Assembly: GCF_014839805.1 (NCBI RefSeq)
Contig: NC_051141.1
Location: 15,756,777-15,820,776, forward strand
DNA from: Manduca sexta
Taxonomy: Eukaryota; Arthropoda; Insecta; Lepidoptera; Sphingidae
Direction of reading: 5' to 3'
DNA: 64,000 bases
Shown here: positions 10,843 to 24,400 of the stretch, piece by piece
Layout of the letters: the number at the start of each line of letters is the position of its first letter
How positions within the stretch are numbered: the first letter of the stretch is position 1
Notes under the pieces: model-generated
The model's database searches: none
What the model was told of the DNA's origin: nothing
Seen by the model: the letters and a program-made list of their open reading frames with translations, nothing else
Program-made: the position numbers and the translations under genes

Positions 10843-11463
10843 CAGGGATGTTATGGATATGAAATTTCGGATATGGATACGGATATGGATATAGGAATAA
10901 AATTATATCGGTTTCGGATACGGTTAAGGATAATAATTATTTCGGATTATCCGGTAGTTTCGGATAGTTTCGGTTACGGATATTTGATTAAAGTAAAATA
11001 AAAAAATATATATTATGTAATTCAGTAGGGTGACGAATACTAACTATTGTTCATCGTCATCGTCGATTATTAATTATCGATGAACTAATTGGGGGACATG
11101 GGTGTTCGGAAAAACTCTGTGTCTTAGAAGTAGTGACACCTCCTCTCCGTGAAAAGTTTTTATCACTCTGTTTATATTTTGCAAAAATTACTTTTAACAT
11201 GAGCAAAAACTTTGGACGCATTTCACTTCACTTTACTCAATAAAAAGAAATACTATTTATGAATGAGTTTATGTTATGATTAAAAATAAAAAACTATACA
11301 AATTTCACGTAACGTGTGAGCGGTGAAACAAAAACGTGTCGGAACATATTATCCGTAACTTATCCGAAACTTTTATAACGGATACGGTTACGGTTACGGA
11401 TATATTTTTATTTCGGATATCCGATAGTTTCGGTTACGGTTACGGAGCTCCATAACATCCCTA
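10843..11463. mobile_element. Non-autonomous hAT-like MITE (621 bp)
   Basis: Terminal inverted repeats AGGGATGTTATGGA lie at both ends, with CAGGGATG, a common hAT terminal form, at the left. The element is flanked by an exact 8-bp target duplication, CTTTTAAA, at 10835-10842 and 11464-11471, the hAT length. The subterminal 150 bp on each side are packed with degenerate CGGATA, CGGTTA and TTTCGGATA units. These could be transposase-binding subterminal repeats. There is no open frame of note, so it depends on a transposase elsewhere. It sits in the DIP2 intron between exons 12591-12358 and 8227-8106. Confidence 0.85.
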
Positions 11464-12357
11464 CTTTTAAATTAACATTGGTTATTGATAGTTAATGGTC
11501 CGTCTAAAGTGTAATTTTTTACGTTGAATTGTTGGCTTCATATGACAATTTTATTTTAAGTATTTTATTGATGAAATTATGTATGTATCACACATAAACT
11601 GTGTATTTATTTACACTGCATAATAAATTTCTATAAAATTATTAATAAAACAAATTGAGACTTATATACCAGATTTTGCCATAGACATTCATAAACAATT
11701 AAGATCAGAAAACGCAGGAAAATTATTCACAACAAAAATGACAAACTCACAAAAAGATGTTTTTATAAAACCCTACGAATTCTAAAAGTTGCTTGCATTC
11801 GAACAACCTTTATCAGCTTACACGATTTTTAATTTATCCGACGTAGAGTGTCAGTAACGCCGGGTGCGGCGGCGCCGTAGGAATTTCTAAGAGTGAAGCT
11901 CTATTGTAGACGTACCGAATTCCGGTGTAAAGATTTCGATTTAGAAATTGTTATTCTTATTTCATGTGTGAAAAGATTTTTAAGCTTTTTTGTGTACTTG
12001 TTCTCTTTACCTTAACTTGTGTTTGTAATTTATGTCAGTTATGATTAAGTATTTGCGACGCTAAAACAACGTTAACCTTTTTTTCTTAATGTACTTTCGT
12101 TTTATATTATGTTTATTAGATATATTATTATTAGATACTTTAAATCCTATGCAGGCTCGGTCGTAACCTATCAGCCATCTATGCTGCTATACTACACAGA
12201 ACTATAAACTACATACTACTTGTTTGTATTATCCTCTATGCCAGGGTTTGTGATACCTTCCAAGTTATGTCTACCGTCACTTAGCATCAAGTGTAGGAAA
12301 TACAAAAACAAGTTGCACTCACGCGTACATTACAAACTATTATATAACGCTACTCAC

Positions 12358-12591
12358 ATGCAGGCAAATGCGTGATGTCAGAGAGGTCGATCTCTGTCCT
12401 CTCTCTGGGCGGGTGTTTCTTCTCCCTCTCTCGTTCCCGGTCCCGCTCGCGGTCGCGTGGGTGGTGCGGCAGGGGGTGAGGGTGTGAGCGGGGGTGCGGT
12501 GCAGCGGGGCGGCGCGCGGGCGGCGAGCCCAGCTCCGGCGGCGGCGGCAACTCCGCATCGCCCGCGCACGAGTCTTCGTCAGACGACGACG
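12358..12591 (-). CDS. DIP2: DIP2 exon: low-complexity Ser/Pro/His and Arg-Glu linker
   Basis: This 234-nt exon runs from a CCCTGCAG acceptor to a GTGAGT donor. It begins SSSDEDSC, corresponding to the SSxSEDEGS stretch of vertebrate DIP2, then runs through a Pro/His-rich part (ELPPPPELGSPPARRP) and an alternating Arg/Glu/Asp run (RDRERDREREREKK), and ends TEIDLSDITHLPA. It is much more GC-rich than the surrounding introns. Both phases agree with the flanking exons. The Arg-Glu run is probably an expanded, disordered, lineage-specific insertion. Both ends of the exon carry family-like sequence, so I regard it as coding. Confidence 0.9.
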
Positions 12592-12793
12592 CTGCAGGGA
12601 GTTATGTGCTCATTGCTGATACTCTGCTACTCGGGACAATCCATCCGGGTTTAAACCCGATGCTTGGGTGAATAACACCCATCAACAACTAGGTGCATGT
12701 TTGTGTTTAGCGCGTTCTCACCAAATGTTAAACCCGGTGAATTGCCTATCTATATATTGTTTGTAGTGCGTAGTCACTGCCATGAAGCAGATC

Positions 12794-12833
12794 CACGTGG
12801 TGCTATACCGACTGTGTGCTATAGCACCACGTG
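12794..12833. repeat. 14-bp perfect inverted repeat with 12-base loop
   Basis: CACGTGGTGCTATA (12794-12807) and its exact complement TATAGCACCACGTG (12820-12833) frame a 12-base loop. Each arm contains CACGTG or CCACGTG, an E-box core. It may be a hairpin or a paired binding site. It lies in the DIP2 intron just upstream of the linker exon. Confidence 0.75.
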
Positions 12834-13804
12834 TGTGCTCAATCTGGGGCTATCGGCTGTATTCCGTATTCATGGAATGGTAAAATAAATGTTAACCAAA
12901 TCAGATAATTAACAGATCCACGTACAAAATGAATATTTTAAAAATGGCCGGTAGGTACTATTTAGCCATATTATTTTTTGTCCTTCCATGACTAACATCA
13001 TTATGATAACTATTACAAAAATCGAATGTTCTAGTGAAGGTTATGCGGTTTAGCTAATGGACATGTTGAACGTTATTAATATCGTCAAATGTCATTTCAC
13101 CATTTATTTGTGTACATACTTCTCTATGGGATTTTGGTATTCGGTCGTATTATATGTAGACACTAACAATTATTTCAAGCACTTTGATATTCTAAACTTT
13201 TTTTCATTTATTCGACATTCATAATAAGTCAGAACACATTCGTCGACATAAATAATAACACAGACTCCATTGAAATTGAAAAATCATTAATTACATTAGT
13301 CATATTTCTCGTTGTAAAACAATCATGTTTCATCAGAAGTCATTACGGCCATCAAGCTTTGTGCAATTAATTGACGAAGCGAAATCCCAACTGAATATAT
13401 TTAAACTGAACAATAAAATACATGTTTATCGTCAGAACAAACTATACCCCCATAAATGTTAAGTTTGTTAACTCATTATGTGCTGCTGAGTTTCAGAATA
13501 ATAATGAAATAATATTTGTGTTGGCTAAATTGAGCTGTATCTGTAAATGAACAGCGAAACTGTGTTTGTTTACCGAACCAGCTCGATACGGGTGATAACG
13601 AAATACGTTAAAGTATTGTAGAAAATAATATATTTGGCTAACGTAACGCCATTCAGGTTACATACGCCATAAATTGCTGAGTATTCTAAAATATATAAAA
13701 CCGTAACAAGTATTGTAATGTAGTAAACCAAATCCAACACCACATCTAAAATATTCCGCCCCTGTTATATACACTTGTAAGATAAGTGATATGATTTTAC
13801 TTAC

Positions 13805-13933
13805 AGAGTTCATGCCTCTCCCTGTCAGGACTCTTGGCCATCATGGAGGTCCTCTTGGAGGGCATCGGCATTGAGGGCTTCGGTCGGTTTTGCATCTCGG
13901 CGAGCGCCTGCTGCACCGCCTCCTGTCTCACTT
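13805..13933 (-). CDS. DIP2: DIP2 exon: VRQEAVQQALA / MPMPSKR block
   Basis: This 129-nt exon starts after a GTGTTGCAG acceptor and ends at a GTAAGT donor. It encodes VRQEAVQQALAEMQNRPK followed by MPMPSKRTSMMAKSPD. This matches the block in animal DIP2 proteins where a VQxALA helix is followed by PMPSKRRS. The phase (two bases to complete the incoming codon, one left over) fits both neighbours. The segment is a Ser/Pro/Lys-rich region between the DMAP1-binding and ANL domains. No catalytic role is expected. Confidence 0.93.
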
Positions 13934-16900
13934 CTGCAACACAACCACCTTTGAGACTTTCGACAGAAGTATAAAGTCACATCACCTCTACAATACATCT
14001 ACGTTGAAACGTTTGGAAAATATATTACCTACGCAGAGTGATTGCTTTTATTTGTATATTTTGAATTATATGAAAGAAATATATTTTCCACTTCGTTTTG
14101 TATACGAGTTGTGCTTTAATGCATGTGCCAAGATTAAATTAGAACAGTAATGACAGAATTCCACTGAACTTATGTAGAAATAAATCGTTCTTACTGTGTA
14201 CATTGAGAAAAAAAAGTTACAGGTGAAACTTTATTTGCTACACGTGCATAACTACATAAATTTCAACTGTAACTTAATCTGTTTTATTTATCTTTATCCA
14301 CATAAGTCCAATGTGAACCTTAAAATAAAAAACATGCCAATTATTCAAGAGCGGTGAAGATTTTTTTTACCATTTACCGACGGGGCATGATTCACAAATG
14401 CATCGCTGCAAAATGCAATAGACCCGATACCACTCGTGGTCCTCGCGTTGGAGGGCTTTCAGAGTCACGTCGAGTTCCAGTAGTTGATTGCATTCAAGCA
14501 TGCACTGGACATATAAAATCACTGTGACTTGCGCAGTCAAAATGGTCCTGGCAAAAAATCCTTTTGCTGAACTTCAACGATTTTATCGATACGCGGGAAA
14601 ATAAATGCTACGAAAGTCTCATCTTGGATTCCAATCATGCCCTTACTACATCACATAAAACACTATTCGCATGCTTTAAAAATCATATAAATCCTAATCG
14701 CCCTTGATAAATCTAAAAGTTTAATGTTAGACACAAGAGTTTGCGATGAGAAGCGCTGCGAGTGATCGGTCAAGCGCGGGTACTCCAAGAATGCTGTGTT
14801 AGCGCTGTATTAGTATGTATAGACAAAGGCGAGAGCATTTTGGATCCGTTTTCTTAGGAAAAATACCGATGAAAGAACTATGTGGACACACAGAGTGCGA
14901 TCAGTCGTATGCCAACATTTATGTTTGATGTATGGATTGTTATGTATTAGCTCGCAATTCCAATCAGAAGAAAACTTATCCAACGCCGGAGCGGTCTTGT
15001 ATGATATAATATGAATACCGAACGCTTTTTATTTACACGTTGCACAAAGAACGTCACGCAGACACCGGCATAACTAATATACAGCATGAAGTTGGTACCT
15101 TTCACACACATTTTTTTCCATTTATGGATAGTTAATCCGTCGATGTGCAACGTGTAAAATTCGCTACGAAACAAAGCCCTTTACAGTTTCTATGTTATAA
15201 CGTTAACAAATTTCTTAAATCTACTAGAAAATATAAAAACTATTACAAAGGAAATTTGCTTAAAATATACTATTTATCGATAAAGAAAATGTGTTACAAT
15301 AAAGGGTTTACAGAACATAAATAAAATATATAAATACATAGTTAATAGTGATAACAGAAGTACAATAGACAATTACAGAACCAGAAGTATACATAATAAT
15401 TTATAATATTATAATGTTTATATAAAACAATTATTAGGAAATAGTTGGTGTAATATACATATTCTCAAATTCATTGGATGTAAGATAAATGTATAACAAT
15501 GTCACAATAAAATAATAACAGAAAATATTTTAATGGCTATAGGTTAATCGTAAATATAATTGTATTGATGCGGCTGAGTAAAGTCCACGCAAATTCAAGA
15601 CATCTTTAACAAAGAATAATAATTCAGATTACAGTCGGATGCAACAAATTCAATTCTAAATACCCTGTAGAAAACCGAACGTAATTAGCTCGAAATAATT
15701 TGCAATTATATGCAGTAATGTCGTTTAATATTATCTTAAAACATGATTTACTAGACCTAATGAACATTTTAGTTGGATATTAATGGCCAAAGTGGTATTT
15801 CAGATATGAATTATATAAACAGTATTGATAAAAGATCAAGTTGCCCACTATCAAGGATGAGATTGTTGATAAATGGACAACTAAACAAAACTAGTTTTAA
15901 AAGGATTATACGATAATTTGTGAATATGATACTGAATAGTCCGCTCCATTAATCTGCATAGTCTTAAAATAATAAAAACGCGTGTTCGAAAAAAAAGTTG
16001 CTGTTCAATAAAAATGTAAAATAATACGAATTAGGTACTCGCATAGTCCTTATGTAACAGTTAAAGTTAAATCCTGCGGCTTTCACACAATATGCTACTT
16101 TTACTATTTATGAAGAAAATTGCTGTGACAATATTCGCGCGTGCATTTACTTTAGGTAAAGTATGTACATTGGCCCCTTTTACCTCAATAGCCCTTAATC
16201 AAAACGCACCACGACCGCTGTAGCTACATAGCGACACAGCGCACGTTAGAAGTTACCTATGACGTCACAGCACGCATACGATAGCCATTGTTCAGCTCTA
16301 GACCGCTGGGTATGTGATTGTTTTGAATGTTGCATGTTCTCAACATAAATGTGTAGTTTGTTGAAATGTCCAACGTACATATATAAACAGAGAAATGTGT
16401 AAAAATAGTTCTCTAATAACAAAATACAAAACTGAACGATATAAACTGTGCTGATGTGCAATTTTAATCAATACATTTACAAATGTATATACGCAAATGA
16501 AATACATTTCTCAAAATGCTAATAAACCGAACAGTATGCCGTCCGGCAAACTAGGTGAATTGGCAACATTATAAGTTTTATATAAATTTTATAACTCATG
16601 TAACTTACTGTGTTATAAAAATGACGAATATCGCAGATACGAATATTTTTCTCCATACGAACTTTTATCAACGTTAACTTGTTAGCAACTATAACTTAAC
16701 AAAGTGTAATCTGTCGGCGTGAAAGTTAACAAGTTTTAAAACTTCGGTAAGAAACGCTATTAACTCTCTGGATCTCGCGAAACGATCTCGAATTTTATTT
16801 GTAAGTTTATCTAATCTAAAAATGCTTGGAGATACGGAACATATTTTTTGGTTTAATGAGATACCCGAGTCATATTTAAAAAATATTCTGTCAAAAATAT

Positions 16901-19900
16901 TTGCATCAAAATTTTACTCAGTACAATGTTAATAACTGCTAACATTCACAGAAAATAATATTTTAAGAGAGAATTTATTTAAACACAAAAGATGTATAGA
17001 TTATAAACAAATAAACACCACATGAATTTGGAACAGACAAAGCAGTGCCCTTCGTTTTTCACGGTATATAAGAAACAAGAAATAAATTTATTTTCCTAAA
17101 ATTTACACTTCTTATACCAATTAGCAACGATGTCCACACTAGGCTATGCCGGTATCGTGAACATCAAAAACAAATTTGAATGGGACAAACCATATACTAT
17201 CTAAATTGCAATCGTTGTACATAAATTTGAATAAAATTAAAAAGGAAAACAAAAACAATAAAAATTCTAACACAAATAAATAATTATACAGAAAATTAAA
17301 ACAAAAAACACACTTGAAAAATGTATAGTGGACGACGTGGAGACCCAATAAATTGAAAAGCAAAAACTATTCATTCGCGAAACCCAATGATGTTATTTAG
17401 ATGTAAACGCCATCTCTGAGCACAATGTGATACGACGTTAACAGAACATCATGTCATAAAGTACCATTAATATTATTTTAACAGCATCCCAACAGATGGG
17501 GTACGTTTTGAGTGCAAACATGGCACCATCAACCCCTTAAAGTGAAAGATATTTTCCCGTAATAACGACACCTATATTTTAGACTAAATATTACAATGTA
17601 GAGCCGGAACTATTTCCGCCACTTAATCGACAGATGGCGGCCGCTACCGGTTTGCAATGAAATACACAAACTTTACAGAATTCTCGGAATTGAAACCGAT
17701 GTTTGTAAACTTTTCAATGGCATTTCGCGCGCTTTTGAAGTTCATTAATTTAAACTTGAAAATATATGTCAAGGTTCCAAAGGTGTTTTATATTATGACC
17801 TCTTAATATATCTTTACTGTATATAATTTATATCAATAGTTAGCGATAGGTTGTTGACATTTGTATCAGATACGTAATTTACTTCGACGATTTACGTAAA
17901 AGTTTTGGTGTTTTGTAACTTTCTTTAACGTGGCTTAGGACGCTGATAGTAAGCTATATTGCTTGATATTGACCTAAAACACGATTTGGCATACAGTTTT
18001 CATAAAAAAAGAATACGATCGTATAATTTCGGACTTCGACAATTAATACTATTACAAAGAGGGGCATCCATACAGTCACGAGCACGACGGTAAACCACTT
18101 TTACAAAGATGATTATATATTTTTATTTTTTTTGTCGGATATGCCACTTAATGAATGTTTAAGAAATATTCAGGATTTTACGTATAATTCCTATATTCGC
18201 TGAGTGTGCGGCGCTCGCACTCATTGCCGTAATGGGCCGCGGCGTGGTACCCGCGCTCATTACGCGATGTGGTCGCGGTGACACCTGCTCTTGTGTCGTT
18301 CCGTTCGACCTGCATACGTTTGTTAGACAAAAGCTTTAAAATACTGTTAGGTCGACTGACCTGGGTCAACGACCCTTGTTAATAAATCATCACCAGTGGT
18401 AATTCTCAACTGAAATATACAAATTCTTGGTCTAATGCCAACGGAGTTATGACTTAAAAAATAATGACACGATTTAATTATTGAATAGGTACTCAATTAA
18501 AACAATATATAATAAAGCAATAAAAGTAAGCCCTTCACGACAAATTTTGACCTTTACTGCTGACAGCCGTTGCTTTGCGCTTTATAAACTTAATTTGTAA
18601 CTTATGCTATTTCTTTTATTCGCTATAAAGTGATATTGACCGCGTGATTACGAGGACTATATGCGTGAAACATGGTTTACCTTTGTTTAGTTTTAATATT
18701 GTAGGTATAGCATCGCATTCTTCGCATAGATATACCTTTTCGCGAGTTGGCATTAACTATACCTTATTTTTCATATTAATAACATTACCAACTTCAAGTT
18801 ACAAGAAGTTATATAAACTTATAACAAGTCATGAGAAATTACTTATACACACATGTAGAAAACCATTAATCAACAATAGACAAACAAAAAATTAAGGTAA
18901 ACCGGTTACTTTCAGATTGATATACGTATTACCGTCAAGTGTGTTGACAGCAACACATTAGGTGAATATAAAAAGGCAAAAGATCCCATTTTTTCTCAAG
19001 TAGGTGCCAGACGTACGAGGTTTATACTAGCGGATTTAATAGATCGCGTACTTACTCAGCTTGACGTCGGCGACACGCGACAAACCAGCGCATACTGTTC
19101 TGTAATTGGAGAGTCTGGGCAAAGGAGTGGTTTTAACCAAGAGAGCGTTTATCACATAAGATTTATAAAACTTTTATAATTATTTACGAATGCCAAACCG
19201 AAGCCGTCGTATGAAAAGTCTGGAAATTATTTACAACTATTATATCTAAAGAAATATGTACGAGAGAAGCTCAGAGGTATCGCAGCATTGTCACACGTGC
19301 GGACCGAGGCGATCTACGTATTTCAAATAAGTCGAATCGCCGACGAATTTGCTCAGCGATTTTAAAGTAGACATACTCAACGTGGCACAGAGCGAAAAAG
19401 TCATCGAATCAATCACAAGTACGCGTACTCGAACGTCTGTCTCCCGCTTTAGACATTGCTTTATACGCTGTGGAAAAATCTTTTATACTACTGTTAATAT
19501 GAATAAAGCTCATACAAGTTAACGTAAGTATATATTTGGGTACGTAGGCGTAAACGTGGGTATATATGTTTAAATGTAGCAATTATATTGTAATAATATT
19601 ATTTATAAGTATCATACATGCCTTTGATTTGTATGATTACATTGTACCTTTTCATTTGTAAGTCGTGTTGTAAAAAAATCTCAATGAAATTTATACTGTT
19701 GGTTTCCTAAATAAAATATGTGGGTTGTTTGGCTAGTACGGAAGAAACGCCTTTTCTAGCAAACTCGCTGACCGTCTTACGTTTCACGACGACGTCAAAG
19801 GCATTATTTCAACCCAAATAGGTACGGATTGTGGCAGTTATCATCGGAGACTGGATTTTATGCATTTTAAGCCATATTATTACTACTTTACATTATGATT

Positions 19901-19956
19901 TCTTATGATTACGCGAATGTTACATTTCGCTAGATAATTAAAAATAAGTGAAATAC
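13934..19956. other. Large DIP2 intron, first part
   Basis: AT-rich intron sequence with no supportable gene. At 18190-18360 there is a GC-richer pocket with inverted-looking CTCATTACGC and GCCGTAATG pieces and an open frame on the minus strand. I could not assign it to a family or to DIP2. Confidence 0.45.
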
Positions 19957-20297
19957 GTAAATAAGCGGCGATAGCCTAGTTGGGTGTGGAACGGACAGCC
20001 AAGACGAATGTCCTCAGGTTCAAATCCCAAGGGCACACACCTCTGACTTTTCTAAAAAATCATGTGTGTATTCTTTGTGAATTTATCGTTCGCTTTAACG
20101 GTGAAGGAAAACATCGTGAGGAAACCTGCACATCTGAGAAGTTCTCTATAGGAATTTCGAAGGTGTGTGAAGTCTACCAATCCGCACTAGGCCAGCGTGG
20201 TGGACTAAGGCCTAATCCCTCTCAGCAGTAGAGGAGGCCCGTGCTCAGCAGTGGGCAAGTATCTAATACAGGGCTGATATTATTATTATTATTATAC
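19957..20297 (+). mobile_element. tRNA-derived SINE with (ATT)n tail
   Basis: The head has an A-box-like TAGCCTAGTTGG and a B-box-like GGTTCAAATCC (about 20016-20026), the internal RNA polymerase III promoter of a tRNA ancestor. The body contains GGAAACCTGCACA and CTAAGGCCTAATCCCTCTCA, which I recognise as widespread in Lepidoptera, and it ends in an ATT repeat. An 11-bp target duplication AAGTGAAATAC lies at 19946-19956 and 20298-20308. It would be copied by a partner LINE. Confidence 0.85.
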
Positions 20298-21404
20298 AAG
20301 TGAAATACAAATGAATGCAGGACATTTTGTGTATCTTATCTGAGGAGTCTTTAAGTCACCACTTTGTAGAACAGAAAGCATGTAACGAGGAGAAATTGGT
20401 TACAATCGGGAAACATTTTATTAAATCTAATAATGGGTTACTTTTAATTGATTGATGTTGCATATTTTGATGTTTTCCAATGAAAATTTTCAAATATCTT
20501 ATGTATTTTCGTGAATATAACGGTTTTTTTTAATTGCAAAATAATCCGATCTATAGTTATTATAATACAATGCAGCGTAATACAATGCGTTTTTTTTCTC
20601 TAATAAAACAACTCTCATTGTACAAATCCTAATAGCCTGCACGTTTGGTACGCTCGCGCCAACCGCAGTTTTATCGCGCCGTGCAACTTCGAATTTGTGG
20701 AAACCAATTATGCTGCATTGACCGTCCGCATTTAACCGATTGGCGGATTGTGGGTAATAAATCTTTGGTTTATTTATGAATGGTGTTTTACATCGAAACA
20801 TTCCGATATAGGAATCTTGCACGGAGTTACCTTATGGTAATATCACTGACGAATGCAACCACCCCGAGAATTGGGAAATATCTAGGAGTGCATTATTCGA
20901 CTTGCAACTGTCTCGTGTACCGTACGAAATGCAACAACAAAGTCTCTTCATGTTGGTAATCGCTGCATGTTTCTGCAGTTTACCAACCACTGTAGATTCT
21001 TGAAGCACAATATCTATATCGATGACTAACAGCCAGAGTGCAACCTAAATTATAACCGGCTTTTAAATATCACAATGATCGAGATTGTTTACTGTATTGA
21101 ATACACGCACTGCTAAGGTCCTGATGGCTGGATGGACGGTATTTTTAGTCGGAAGGCCGACTCGCGGTTTAATGATGCAGCGTTGCGCACGTACTCAGAC
21201 TATTATATTCTGTGACGACGAATCACTATTGGAATTTCAAAAACGAATAATAGAATTGCTTATAATCAATAAAGAAAGATTTATAATCGACACCAAAATT
21301 AGGAGTAGCCAATCCTTGCTACGCCGCACCGTGGTCGAGTAAAAAACAAAGGTCGGGTGTTCAACTAGTAACAACAACTGCCCTAATTTATGCACTTTCT
21401 CTTG

Positions 21405-21489
21405 TACGTATAAAAATATATGTCTGTAATATTCTTTAATACATTGACAATATATTAAAGAATATTACAGACACAAATTTTTATACGTA
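21405..21489. repeat. Long imperfect palindrome (37-base arms)
   Basis: Arms 21405-21441 and 21453-21489 pair over 37 bases with only a few mismatches around an 11-base loop. The core of each arm is GTCTGTAATATTCTTTAATA or its complement. It is AT-rich, about 85 bp and without coding capacity. It could be a tiny MITE or a hairpin RNA source. Confidence 0.75.
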
Positions 21490-24400
21490 TTTACTTTAAT
21501 ATTTGCCGAGAAATCATTAATTACCTTTTCCACGTCGACAGCAACGTCGAAATTTACTCACCAAAGTATGAAACAGAGTATAAACCAAATTGAAAAATAA
21601 AAATCCCTTCGTTCCATTCACGTCATCCGCTCCCGTGACCGCTCCCTAGTGAAACTAATCGCATTGAATAGTTTTAGCACAATTACACATACGCTAGTCG
21701 AAAAGTTACTGTTCAGAATATTTAAATTTATGAAATTTTGCATTTATGACGAGCTAATCTGTTTACACTTGGCAAAACTGATCGGCTCAACATCAAGCCG
21801 GTTAATAGGCAGAGTGATTGTCGGTGGTCTGCCCTCATTGACTACAGCTATTTGAAAACACCTTCACATCTCGTGAACATCCTGATACAATAAATTCAAT
21901 CGCTCACGATAACTGTTGTAGTAGTTCATATACATTGTCAATTACGGTTGTGAGACACCAATTAATGAATTGATTGAGATGCAATATGTCTTTAATTTCT
22001 CCACAATACGTTGCTGACGTACGAATTGTTTTTACTTTTTCCGGTGCGTCCACAGCAGCAGCGAGTTGAAAAGTCGTCTGTAAAACTTAAAGCTGCAGGT
22101 ATGATTCACTCTCCAAGATGGGTGTTCGTGTGAACCCTTACTCTCCTCGATACATTTATTAATGTCAGTTATAACCGGTCGCTAGCTTTAGTTCAAGCCT
22201 TTCTGTTAGGTTTACAGCGGGTAAATTATTTATCATAATGACGCGAAGATTGTAACAGATCAACAAATCAAAGATAATTTTTCCATTACGTCTACTTTTC
22301 GCAAATAATGTCTGGATAATGTCGCAAATTGTCAGTGATTTTTCTATACAACGAGCTCGATAATAATTTCCTGGCTAATTCGATGAGATATTTACAGCAG
22401 ACACAACAACCAGTGACCTTTATCCCGGGGACATTAAATTAGTTATTCTCGGCGGGTAATGACTCGAGGCAGCATATTTACCATGAACCGTAAGTTAGAG
22501 ACCAGACTACCTCTGGAAATTATAAACAAATTTCTTTTGATCCTATCCTGAGTTACTTTACAAAAATTAAATAAAAATATATGATAAACGAAGAACGCGA
22601 ATTGTTTAGATATATCAAATAATTATATTATTTTGAAAGAAGTATACATGTTCAGGAAATAGCCTTCGCATGCCGCTGTAAATATACTTAATTCTGAAAA
22701 TTAATTCACCTTAGAGTGTTACTATCACGTTTTAATTTTCGTTTATATAGCGATTATTACTAGTGAACGTTACAAACAGTACCAATAATCCAGCCGCTAG
22801 CAATGCGACGCCAAAATGACATCACACTAACAAAACGATTCCGAAACATAATTAACAATAATTGACAAAATAAGTGCATTTTAATTACGCGTGGTGCGGC
22901 TGATCGCAGCCCGTTTACAAATATCTCAAATGAAATATTGTTGTTAATGGCTCTTGTTCATATCATTTACTCCATATAGAATATAATAATCACTGTTATG
23001 TGAAGTATTACAAACATGTTCCAGAGTTACGATGCTCATTAAACGGTTATAGTTAATCATCGACTAGCCAATTTCGGTTTACAAGTACTTAACTACCGCT
23101 TTCTGGTTCGGAATACTGCAAATTAAACTAAAATTGTTCTGCACCAACCAGTTTAAGTGACCGCGAACCAACTTTGGCCACTTATCGACTGGGCAACGCT
23201 GTATTATTGATTTTCGTACAATATGAAGAGTTTAGCAGTGAGTTCATCAGTTTGAAACAGTTAGTTTCACAAAGTTCGATAAAATATCTTGTTATACTTG
23301 ACAGGAATTTCCAAATGAAATAAGAACTGAACAACCACACATCGTGGTGACTATATGTTGTAATACCCGTCCTATGTCACAGAGCATCAAGAAATACTTA
23401 GTTGGCCTCCCCTTTCTACACTTAGATCAGTAAGAAATAATTATGGATCACAACTATGTATCATTGTGGGACCGCATCTGAGACACGGCGCTTAACTAAA
23501 TTTACAGTTTCATGGCAACCTCGGAAACATTAAGTAACAGGTTTAGTTACATTACCTGCATGGGAATCCATAACGCGCGGCACTACAATCAACAAAATAA
23601 ATCATTGTGACCGCATGTCGATCCCTGTTTATTCATAATCGTTTAACTAACAATAACGGTCACGCGTAAACAATTGCCCGTCGAATTCTCCCGTCAATGA
23701 AAGCCAATCTAGTATGGTGTGTGAAAGTATTCGGCCGGTAGGATGAACAGGGTTGAGCCAAATTGAATTTTGAATATAACACATACACAAAGTATAGGTT
23801 TTTTGTTTTTTTTTTTTTATTACTGTGCTGGGAATCATCTTTTTCCGAACAGTGCGTAATAGAGACGAAGCTGTCTTGTTTCCCGAAGACGTGGATGAAA
23901 CTTTACGACACTTGGTTGTTATTTTTTTTCCTTGTATGGTCAACGATAAAACTACAAGTACTGCATGATGATTTATCGATATTTGGAATACAAAAACAGT
24001 TAAATCTCTTATTAACATTTCTTGTTACGTTTAATATGCTAATTTCACCTGTTTTGAAGTGTAAAGTAAATTTTATTTAATCGTTATAGTAGAATATGAC
24101 TTTTCTATTTAGTCGGCTTATACATTTATGTGACGATAAGAATTACAAAGAAGTTGTGAAACAGGTTTTTATGGTTATTATTATTATTTTTCAAATATCG
24201 CATTTTATCCGGAACCTGTTATGCATACTAAAAACGAGGTTGATGTAAATACTACTAGCCCTTTCCATAAGCGAATGTAAACCCTTTGCGGAAATCTAAA
24301 GCGACATTAAGCAACGAATGAGTGAAAGCAGCATATAGGAACATGTTTACTATTCCAAATTCCTAAGCAATATCAAATCTGTGCCTCAATACTCCCACAA

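Noticed and set aside
12340..12654. Additional frames on both strands at the DIP2 linker exon
   Set aside because: They are shadows of the GC-rich exon. Only one frame joins to the neighbouring exons with correct phase.
23647..24080. Overlapping 105-123-codon frames on both strands
   Set aside because: They run through homopolymer T/A tracts and show no family features.
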